Origin: JANNRR01 sp043736155 | GTDB taxonomy: Bacteria > Pseudomonadota > Alphaproteobacteria > Rhodobacterales > Rhodobacteraceae | Assembly: GCA_043736155.1 (NCBI GenBank) | Contig: JAYTDA010000431.1 | Location: forward strand, 1 to 20,211 | DNA: 20,211 nucleotides | Direction: 5' to 3' | Shown here: in pieces, positions 14,994 through 20,211 of the stretch | How the letters are laid out: each line of letters opens with the position of its first letter | Numbering within the stretch: position 1 is the stretch's first letter | Position numbers and translations under genes: made by a program | The notes under the pieces: model-generated | Databases searched by the model: none | What the model was told of the DNA's origin: nothing | What the model saw: the letters and a program-made list of their open reading frames with translations, nothing else

Positions 14994-15599
14994 ATGCGTG
15001 ACCTGACATCACCCATGCTGAGTCGCAGGCTGTTTCTGGGTGCGACAGCGGCACTGGCCGGCACTGCCCTGGCGGCACCGGCACTGGCGCAAACCGAAGC
15101 CGCCACCACCGAAGCCGATACCGCCGTCACCGCAGCGACCCGGCGCAACATTTCCAGCTTTCGCTCGCTGCAATGGCAACCCTATTTCAGCAGCCTGCGC
15201 AACGGCGCGATTCTGGAGGATATCACCTCTCGCGCACTGCATTTCTGGGGCGAAGACGGCACTTACAAGCTGTATCCCACCTCGGTGCCGCTGTCGGATG
15301 ACCTGACCCGCAAGGGCCGCACCGAAATTGTGCAAAAGGTCAAGGACCCGTCCTGGTCACCAACGCCCGCGATGAAACTGCGCAACCCGGAATGGCCGGA
15401 TTTCGTGCCGGCCGGACCGGATAGCCCGCTGGGAACCCGTGCTTTGTACCTTGGCTGGCAATATTACCGGATTCACGGCACCCACGACACCCGCAAGATC
15501 GGGCGACGATCTTCTAACGGCTGCATTGGCCTTTACAATGAACACGTTGAGGAACTGTTCGAGTTGGCGCAAGTCGGCACTCAGGTGTTGCTTATTTGA
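14994..15599 (+). CDS. L,D-transpeptidase (ErfK/YbiS/YkuD) with Tat-type signal
   Basis: The 201-residue protein begins with a twin-arginine signal (SRRLFLG at 10-16, hydrophobic stretch, likely cleavage after ALA at 32), so it is probably exported folded through Tat. The mature part has YFSSLRNGAIL and TYKLYPTSVPL, then the catalytic motif YRIHGTHDTRKIGRRSSNGC with H161 and C177, and ends VGTQVLLI. The SSNGC form is the common ErfK type, which differs from the TAGC of the other transpeptidase in this window, so the two are not recent duplicates. The ATG follows gaggaga, a strong ribosome site. Such enzymes cross-link peptidoglycan (3-3 bonds) or attach outer-membrane lipoproteins. Confidence 0.92.
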   Translation: MRDLTSPMLSRRLFLGATAALAGTALAAPALAQTEAATTEADTAVTAATRRNISSFRSLQWQPYFSSLRNGAILEDITSRALHFWGEDGTYKLYPTSVPLSDDLTRKGRTEIVQKVKDPSWSPTPAMKLRNPEWPDFVPAGPDSPLGTRALYLGWQYYRIHGTHDTRKIGRRSSNGCIGLYNEHVEELFELAQVGTQVLLI

Positions 15600-15628
15600 C
15601 GACAATGCCTGAATGAGGCTGATTTTTG

Positions 15629-15660
15629 GCAAAACTGGCGTTGCGTTTCCCCGGTTTTGC
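15629..15660. other. Inverted repeat after the L,D-transpeptidase
   Basis: gcaaaactgg (15629-15638) pairs with ccggttttgc (15651-15660), 10 bp with one G-T pair and a 12-base loop. It begins 30 bp after the transpeptidase stop and lies 87 bp before the small membrane protein start. It is not followed by a T-tract. It may weakly end the upstream transcript or act as an operator for the downstream gene. Confidence 0.5.
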
Positions 15661-15746
15661 TGACAACAGAAAGGTACGAGGTACAGTCTTGGGTGCCCCG
15701 CGCCGCCTCTGAAATTCTCGGCGCCTGGCAATTACTGGAGGTTAAC

Positions 15747-15935
15747 ATGAAGAAACTTGCTCTCGCTGCCGCTCTGTCGGTTGCTGCAACCACATCGTTC
15801 GCTGGCGGCATGTCCGCTCCCGTCGTTGAACCGGTTGTTATTGTTGAAGACGTGAAAACGTCGTCGTCCTCGGGCGGCATCCTGATTCCACTGCTGCTGG
15901 TTATCTTGCTGGCTGCTGCTGTTTCGGCAAACTGA
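15747..15935 (+). CDS. Small exported membrane protein of 62 residues, function unknown
   Basis: The sequence has three parts. A signal peptide (1-19, MKKLALAAALSVAATTSFA) is followed by a short acidic/proline linker (VVEPVVIVEDVKT) and a serine run (39-42). A single C-terminal transmembrane helix (about 44-61, GGILIPLLLVILLAAAVSA) completes it. A strong ggagg at 15737-15741 sits five bases before the ATG, and a clear terminator follows, so it is a single-gene unit and probably well expressed. Its codons use many GCT and GTT, whereas neighbours favour GCC and GTG, which fits high expression more than transfer. I recall similar short proteins in Rhodobacteraceae but no known role. The in-frame sequence upstream of 15747 has no support. 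Confidence 0.82.
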   Translation: MKKLALAAALSVAATTSFAGGMSAPVVEPVVIVEDVKTSSSSGGILIPLLLVILLAAAVSAN

Positions 15936-15959
15936 TCGACCCTCACGGGTTCGAAAAGC

Positions 15960-15990
15960 AAAAGGCGGTGGGTCATTCCACCGCCTTTTT
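15960..15990. terminator. Rho-independent terminator, probably bidirectional
   Basis: aaaaggcggtgg (15960-15971) pairs perfectly with ccaccgcctttt (15978-15989) around the loop gtcatt, and the stem runs into a T-tract. It ends the small membrane protein gene 25 bp after its stop. Read from the other strand it also ends in a T-rich stretch, so it can serve the convergent hemH, whose stop is at 16019. Confidence 0.93.
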
Positions 15991-16018
15991 GCGTTGCGCC
16001 ATCGGCAAGCGGCACGAC

Positions 16019-17098
16019 TCAACGGGTCCAGCCCGCCAGATTCGCCGCGATCACTTGTGACAAAGCCGCGATGTGGGCATCGTCATCATTCAGGCAGGGG
16101 ATATAGGTGAACTGCCGCCCCCCCGCCTGTTCAAAGCTGTGGCGGATCTCGCCGTTGATCTCTTCCAGGGTTTCGATGCAGTCGGCGGAAAACGCCGGGG
16201 CAATCACCGCGATTCGCTTCACCCCGCTTCTGGCCAGCCGGGCCACCTCATCCACCGTTGCCGGTTTCAGCCATTGTTCCGGGCCGAACTTCGACTGAAA
16301 GGTGGTGGTGATCGCGGATCGGTCCCACCCCAGACGTTCGCAGAGCAGCCGCGTGGTTTTCTGGCACTGACAGTGATAGGGATCGCCGTTCGCCAGATAC
16401 CGCTCTGGCATGCCGTGATAGGAACAGACCAGCAGCTCCGGCTTTGCCGCCATTCCGGCCCAGGTCCGCTCCACCGACCCGGCCAGCGCCTCGATATAGG
16501 CCGGATGATCGTAATAGGCGGGCACCGTGCGCACTGCCGGTTGCCATTTCTCGACCATCAGGGCGCGAAAGAACGCATCGTTGGCAGAGGCTGTCGTCGC
16601 CCCGGCATAGTGCGGGTACAGCGGAAAGAACAGGATGCGCTGACAGCCATCGGCAATCATCGCCCGTACCTTGGATGCGGTGGAGGGGTTGCCATAGCGC
16701 ATGGCAAAATCCACCCGGACCCGGTCGCCATGCTGCGCCACCAGCCCGGCCCGCAGCTTTTCGGTCTGCGCCCTGGTGATCGTCAACAGCGGGCTTTCAT
16801 TCGCCGCCTGGTTCCAGATCGAGCGGTAGTTGCGCCCCGAAGAAAACGGCCGTTTCGACAGGATGATCAGTTGCAACAGCGGTTGCCATTTCCACGCCGG
16901 AATGTCGATCACCCGCCGATCCGACAGGAATTCGTTCAGATAGCGGCGCATCGACCAGTAGTCGTAATGGTCCGGTGTGCCCAGATTGGCGATCAGAATG
17001 CCGATGCGGTCCGGCTTTAGCGCCGGATGCGACGCCGGGGCATGGCTCAGCCGTCCCTGGCCGGGTTGGATCCTATCGGTCTGGGTGGTCTCCGGCAT
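16019..17098 (-). CDS. hemH: Ferrochelatase
   Basis: Ferrochelatase inserts ferrous iron into protoporphyrin IX, the last step of protoheme synthesis. With the ATG at 17098 the protein has 359 residues. Family landmarks are ILIANLGTPD, RRYLNEFLSD, FFPLYPHYAGATTAS, SYHGMPERYL with catalytic H228, FQSKFGPEQWLKP, and CIETLEEI with E309. Cysteines at 225, 243, 245, 253, 307 and 335 are notable because some bacterial ferrochelatases (for example in Caulobacter) carry a [2Fe-2S] cluster; whether this one does is not decided here. The start is supported by AGGAG five bases upstream; an in-frame extension to 17191 overlaps the upstream gene and lacks similarity. It lies 49 bp behind the NDUFAF5-like gene and is likely co-transcribed. 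Confidence 0.96.
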   Translation of the reverse strand: MPETTQTDRIQPGQGRLSHAPASHPALKPDRIGILIANLGTPDHYDYWSMRRYLNEFLSDRRVIDIPAWKWQPLLQLIILSKRPFSSGRNYRSIWNQAANESPLLTITRAQTEKLRAGLVAQHGDRVRVDFAMRYGNPSTASKVRAMIADGCQRILFFPLYPHYAGATTASANDAFFRALMVEKWQPAVRTVPAYYDHPAYIEALAGSVERTWAGMAAKPELLVCSYHGMPERYLANGDPYHCQCQKTTRLLCERLGWDRSAITTTFQSKFGPEQWLKPATVDEVARLARSGVKRIAVIAPAFSADCIETLEEINGEIRHSFEQAGGRQFTYIPCLNDDDAHIAALSQVIAANLAGWTR

Positions 17099-17147
17099 GG
17101 TGGCTCCTGCGCTGATCCTGTCCGAGATAGTGGGTTTTCGCCCTTGG

Positions 17148-17966
17148 TCAATCGTGCCCTGGCAACGGCCGTTCCGCCACGCCCAGCGCATCCGCCAGCT
17201 TTTGCGCCGCTGATCCCGGGCGCAGCGCCCGTGGCTGGCTGTCAGCCGGGGCCCAGCCGGTCAGGAACATCAGCTCAAAGCTGGCGGCAATGCGCCCGCC
17301 TGTCGCGGGAAAGCTCTGCGGGTACAGCGCTGCTGCCCGGGCAAACAGTCCGCGACGGGTCGGGTGGCGCAACCGGCCCGCCAGGGCATTGCCTTCGCCC
17401 ATCGCCCGCAGATCCCGCATCAGGGCCCGCAGATCGGCATAGGTGACCGTCAGGCTATGGGTATCTGCCACCGGCAAGGCGAACCCGGCGCGTTGCAGCA
17501 GCCCGCCCAGATCGCGCAATTCGGCCATCGGCAGCACCCGCGGCGACAGGCCGCCGGTCTCGGCCGCCTCGGCCCCGGCCAGAACGGCGCGCAGTTCGGC
17601 GAGGGTCTGGCCGCCAAACAGCACCGCAATCATCAGCCCGTCGGGGGCAAGGGCGCGGCGGCATTGCACCAGTTGGCCGACCGGATCCGCAGCCCAGTGT
17701 AGCGACAGGCCATGGATCACAAGATCGTGTGCCCCCGGTTCCAGCGCCAACACCTCATCATCCACCACGATTGTTGCACCGGGAAAGGCATCGGCCCAAA
17801 TATTCGGGAAACCGGTGACAATCGCCGGTGCCGTAAACTTCCTGTTAACCTCGGCCAGCCTCTCCTTGATCTCGGCAACCGCCGCGTCATGCAGAAAGAA
17901 TGCGGTAGCGCGCACCCGGTTCCGGGTCAGGGCAGCACGGTCTGTCAGGTCTGGGATCTGGGCCAT
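17148..17966 (-). CDS. NDUFAF5-like/BioC-like methyltransferase-fold protein
   Basis: The 272 residues resemble the alphaproteobacterial relatives of mitochondrial NDUFAF5, a complex I assembly factor that hydroxylates an arginine of NDUFS7. The N-terminal DRAALTRNRVRATAFFLHDA and EIKERLAEVNRKF are characteristic, as are HDLVIHGLSLHWAADPVGQL, CRRALAPDGLMIAVLFGG, ELRDLGGLLQRAGF and FLTGWAP. The glycine-rich SAM motif I expected before residue 65 is absent; PAIVTGFPNIWADAF stands in its place. It may therefore bind cofactor differently or not act as a methyltransferase. Annotation as BioC is less likely because there is no biotin gene nearby. It starts at ATG 17966, is divergent from comF and is upstream of hemH on the same strand. 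Confidence 0.82.
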   Translation of the reverse strand: MAQIPDLTDRAALTRNRVRATAFFLHDAAVAEIKERLAEVNRKFTAPAIVTGFPNIWADAFPGATIVVDDEVLALEPGAHDLVIHGLSLHWAADPVGQLVQCRRALAPDGLMIAVLFGGQTLAELRAVLAGAEAAETGGLSPRVLPMAELRDLGGLLQRAGFALPVADTHSLTVTYADLRALMRDLRAMGEGNALAGRLRHPTRRGLFARAAALYPQSFPATGGRIAASFELMFLTGWAPADSQPRALRPGSAAQKLADALGVAERPLPGHD

Positions 17967-18055
17967 GGCTGTGCATAAAGCGTGGCCGACAAAAGTGGCA
18001 ACCGGTTTTGGCGCAAGGCACGCGAAAATCAGGGAAATAGAATCTTGGGGCGGAC

Positions 18056-18778
18056 ATGCAAAGACTGCTGCATCTGATCTATCCGCCGCAATGCCTGGGC
18101 TGTGATGCCGCCGTCACCGCTGATTTCGCGCTGTGCAGCGACTGCTGGCGTGAAACCGACTTTATCACCGGCCTTGCCTGTGACAAATGCGGCACCCCCC
18201 TGCCGGGGGAGGGGCCTGCCGATCACTCCGGGGTGCTGTGCGACGATTGCCTGACGATTGCCCGGCCGTGGGATCATGGTCGCGCCGCATTGGTCTATCG
18301 CGGCACCGGGCGCAAACTGGTGCTGGCACTGAAACATGGCGACCGGATCGACCTTGCCCGCCCTGCCGCAGACTGGATGGCGCGGGTGGCGCGCGATCTG
18401 GTGTTGCCCGACATGCTGGTGGCCCCGGTGCCGCTGCACTGGTTGCGGCTGTTGAAACGCAAATACAATCAGGCCGGGCTGCTGTCGGGTGACGTGGCGA
18501 AACGGCTGCGGCTGGCCCATTGCCCCGACCTGCTGCTGCGGTCCCGCCGCACCCCGACCCAGGAAGGCCGCGACCGCGATGGCCGCTTTGCCAACCTGGC
18601 GCACGCGGTCCGCCCCAACCCGGCACGGATGGGGCAATTGCTGGGCCGCCCGCTGCTGCTGGTCGATGATGTGATGACATCGGGGGCCACCCTCGCTGCC
18701 TGTGCCGAGGCCTGTCTTGCCGCAGGATCAGGGCCGGTATCGGTTCTGGTGATGGCGCGCGTTGCAAAGGATGCCTAA
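18056..18778 (+). CDS. comF: ComF family protein (double zinc finger plus phosphoribosyltransferase domain)
   Basis: The 240 residues start with four cysteine pairs: C13/C16, C27/C30, C42/C45 and C62/C65, forming zinc-binding modules. A type I phosphoribosyltransferase-like domain follows, with ALKHGDRIDLA, APVPLHWLRLLKRKYNQA and the PRPP loop LLVDDVMTSGAT (201-212). Homologues (ComFC, GntX) are needed for DNA uptake in competent bacteria, though in many species the role is unknown. No other competence gene is nearby. It is divergent from the NDUFAF5-like gene (89-bp gap) and is followed after 36 bp by grxC on the same strand. Confidence 0.92.
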   Translation: MQRLLHLIYPPQCLGCDAAVTADFALCSDCWRETDFITGLACDKCGTPLPGEGPADHSGVLCDDCLTIARPWDHGRAALVYRGTGRKLVLALKHGDRIDLARPAADWMARVARDLVLPDMLVAPVPLHWLRLLKRKYNQAGLLSGDVAKRLRLAHCPDLLLRSRRTPTQEGRDRDGRFANLAHAVRPNPARMGQLLGRPLLLVDDVMTSGATLAACAEACLAAGSGPVSVLVMARVAKDA

Positions 18779-18814
18779 ATCCTTAAGAGTTGCTGCAACC
18801 GATCAGAGGGTGCC

Positions 18815-19072
18815 ATGAAACAGGTCGATATCTTCACCACCCCGCTGTGTGGCTATTGCCACGCCGCCAAACGGTTGCTGACACAAAAGGGGGTCAGCTA
18901 CCGCGAGTTCGATCTGACCACCGATGCGATGTTTCGCGCCGCCATGGTGAAACGCGCCCCGGGCAGCCGCACCGTGCCGCAGATTTTCATCGGCGACACC
19001 CATGTCGGCGGCTGCGACGATCTGTATGCGCTGGAAAGCGCCGGGAAACTTGATCCGCTGTTGGCGGCCTGA
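18815..19072 (+). CDS. grxC: Glutaredoxin 3
   Basis: The 85-residue class I dithiol glutaredoxin reduces disulfides and glutathione mixed disulfides in the cytoplasm. The active site is C12-G-Y-C15, in place of the classical CPYC. The glutathione-binding TVP (53-55) and GG (65-66) are present, with VPQIFIGDTHVGG intact. Length and motifs agree with GrxC. The ATG follows gagggtgcc, and the gene ends three bases before the nitrilase-family gene, so the two are almost certainly co-transcribed. Confidence 0.96.
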   Translation: MKQVDIFTTPLCGYCHAAKRLLTQKGVSYREFDLTTDAMFRAAMVKRAPGSRTVPQIFIGDTHVGGCDDLYALESAGKLDPLLAA

Positions 19073-19075
19073 GCC

Positions 19076-19918
19076 ATGCGCGTCGGTCTGGTGCAATTGT
19101 CGGTGTCGGATGATCCGGTCGCCAATCTGCCGGTAACGCAGGAGCTTGTCCGACAGGCGGCGGCAGGCGGTGCCGGGTTCGTGCTGACGCCGGAATGCAC
19201 CAACATCCTCAGCGCCAACCGGGACTGGCAGAGGCAGGTGCTGTGTACCGAAGCCGAAGACCCGACGCTGGCGGCGCTGCGGGATCAGGCGGCAGCGCTG
19301 GGGATCTGGCTGCTGATCGGGTCTTTGGGGATCAAGGTGCCGGATGACGGTGGCCGCTTTGCCAACCGCAGTTTCCTGATTCGCCCCGATGGCAGCATTG
19401 CCGCGCGCTATGACAAGATCCACATGTTCGATGTGGCGGTATCGCCTGCCGAAACCTTTTGCGAATCGGCGGCCTATCGCCCCGGCGATCAGGCGGTGGT
19501 GGCCGATACCCCGTTTGCCCGCATCGGCCTGACTGTGTGCTATGATGTGCGGTTCGCGGCGTTGTACCGGGCGCTGGCGCAGGGCGGTGCAGCGGTGCTG
19601 ACCGTTCCCGCCGCCTTCAACCACATCACCGGTGCCGCCCATTGGCAGGTGCTGCTGCGCTCCCGCGCGATTGAAACCGGCTGTTATGTGCTGGCCCCGG
19701 CGCAGTGCGGCACCCATGGTGCCACCCATGCGGCACCGGGCGGTGCCCCGCGCCGCAGCCATGGCCATTCGCTGGTGGTGGCCCCCTGGGGCGAGGTGCT
19801 GGCCGATGGCGGCACTGATCCCGGGGTGATCCTTGCCGAGATCGACCTTGCCGAGGTGACCCGCGCCCGCACCCGCATCCCGTCGCTGCAGCACGACCGC
19901 ACGTTCAAGGGGCCGTGA
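19076..19918 (+). CDS. Nitrilase-superfamily carbon-nitrogen hydrolase (Nit-type, possible deaminated-glutathione amidase)
   Basis: The 280-residue protein has the Glu-Lys-Cys catalytic triad: E40 in LTPECTN, K114 in YDKIHMFDV and C155 in LTVCYDVRF. AHWQVLLRSRAIETGCYVLAPAQ and SLVVAPWGEVLADGG are further family landmarks. It most resembles the Nit1/Nit2 branch, whose members hydrolyse deaminated glutathione or omega-amides. Its position next to glutaredoxin fits repair of damaged glutathione, but the link is inference from context. It starts three bases after grxC. The next gene starts immediately after its TGA and in the same frame. Confidence 0.9.
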   Translation: MRVGLVQLSVSDDPVANLPVTQELVRQAAAGGAGFVLTPECTNILSANRDWQRQVLCTEAEDPTLAALRDQAAALGIWLLIGSLGIKVPDDGGRFANRSFLIRPDGSIAARYDKIHMFDVAVSPAETFCESAAYRPGDQAVVADTPFARIGLTVCYDVRFAALYRALAQGGAAVLTVPAAFNHITGAAHWQVLLRSRAIETGCYVLAPAQCGTHGATHAAPGGAPRRSHGHSLVVAPWGEVLADGGTDPGVILAEIDLAEVTRARTRIPSLQHDRTFKGP

Positions 19919-20211
19919 GTGGTGGAAAGCCCTGATGCCCTGGCCAATGCCCTGTTCAGCGAGTTGTTCATGTCGGATCAACTGGCGCGCAACCACATCA
20001 GCCGGGTGCTGCCACGCGGCATGGAACTGTCGCATTTTTCGGTGCTGAACCATCTGGCGCGCGGCACTGAAGAACGCAGCCCCGCCCAACTGGCCAAGAC
20101 CTTTCATGTGACCCGGGGCGCGATGACCAACACCCTGACCAAGCTGGAATGGGCAGGTCATGTGCATATCCGCCCCGACTGGGACGATGCCCGGCGCAAG
20201 TTCGTGTCGAT
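19919..20211 (+). CDS. MarR-family transcriptional regulator, C-terminus cut off by window edge
   Basis: About 97 residues are visible. A dimerisation-type N-terminal helix (DALANALFSELFMSDQLARN) leads to a winged helix-turn-helix: MELSHFSVLNHLARG, then SPAQLAKTFHVTRGAMTNTL as the helix-turn-helix, then LEWAGHVHIRPDWDDARRKF as the wing with its conserved D-x-R-x-K pattern. The gene begins at one of two adjacent GTG codons (19919 or 19922) directly after the stop of the nitrilase-family gene and in the same frame. I see no Shine-Dalgarno separate from that junction, so it is probably translated by coupling. Its ligand and targets are unknown. Confidence 0.88.
   Translation, partial: MVESPDALANALFSELFMSDQLARNHISRVLPRGMELSHFSVLNHLARGTEERSPAQLAKTFHVTRGAMTNTLTKLEWAGHVHIRPDWDDARRKFVS

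Noticed and set aside
14830..15084. Upstream extension of the CAP lipoprotein gene
   Set aside because: It would bury the lipoprotein signal peptide inside the protein and overlaps the divergent transpeptidase start.
17099..17191. N-terminal extension of hemH
   Set aside because: It overlaps the preceding gene, lacks ferrochelatase similarity, and AGGAG marks the start at 17098.
18803..20167. 454-codon open frame on the minus strand, opposite grxC, the nitrilase-family gene and MarR
   Set aside because: Its composition (rich in His, Arg, Gln and Gly) is typical of antisense frames in GC-rich DNA, and it is covered by three well-supported genes on the other strand.
1..20211. Mobile island, toxin-antitoxin or phage-defence system
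   Set aside because: Every sizeable gene is a recognisable housekeeping or envelope type, and there is no integrase, transposase, attachment-site repeat or marked compositional break.

Overview
The window looks like an ordinary, gene-dense chromosomal segment of an alphaproteobacterium of the Rhodobacter/Paracoccus group (Rhodobacteraceae sensu lato). This is an inference. It rests on the high GC content, on protein sequences that read like that group (UbiE, UbiB, MutM, ferrochelatase, Hsp33, a paired MsbA-like ABC exporter), and on gene neighbourhoods I recall from it: mutM/enoyl-CoA hydratase divergent from ubiE-ubiB, and comF-grxC-nitrilase. I see no rRNA, tRNA, CRISPR array, transposase, integrase or phage gene. 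No gap between genes exceeds about 165 bases.

Layout. Positions 1-1411, minus strand: a truncated enoyl-CoA hydratase downstream of mutM. Positions 1523-4510, plus strand: an exported EF-hand protein, then ubiE and ubiB. A 97-bp branched palindrome at 4535-4631 separates ubiB from a convergent Nudix gene (4643-5080, minus). Positions 5162-7918, plus strand: hslO, a CoA-pyrophosphatase-type Nudix hydrolase and a CCA-adding-type tRNA nucleotidyltransferase, all overlapping. A LysE-family exporter (7978-8574) follows. Positions 8662-13585, plus strand: two half-size ABC exporters and a TrmA/RlmD-type RNA methyltransferase, joined by 4-base overlaps. Positions 13656-15935 are an envelope cluster: a lipoprotein L,D-transpeptidase (+), a CAP-domain lipoprotein (-), a Tat-type L,D-transpeptidase (+) and a 62-residue membrane protein (+) that ends in a clear terminator. 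Positions 16019-17966, minus strand: an NDUFAF5-like methyltransferase-fold protein followed by hemH. Positions 18056-20211, plus strand: comF, grxC, a nitrilase-family amidohydrolase and the start of a MarR regulator.

How the genes fit together: ubiE and ubiB serve ubiquinone synthesis. hemH and the NDUFAF5-like gene point to heme and possibly complex I assembly. mutM, hslO and grxC, and perhaps the Nudix genes, deal with oxidative damage or redox state. The transpeptidases and CAP protein act on the cell envelope.

The most unusual feature is not a new system. It is a run of short tandem duplications (12-18 bp units, some more degenerate) inside mutM, ubiE and hslO and just upstream of several genes. 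The clearest is a fourfold pentapeptide expansion in MutM. The branched palindrome, a CtrA-like box and near-identical nucleotide tracts shared by the two ABC genes also deserve a look. I found no convincing undescribed multi-gene system.
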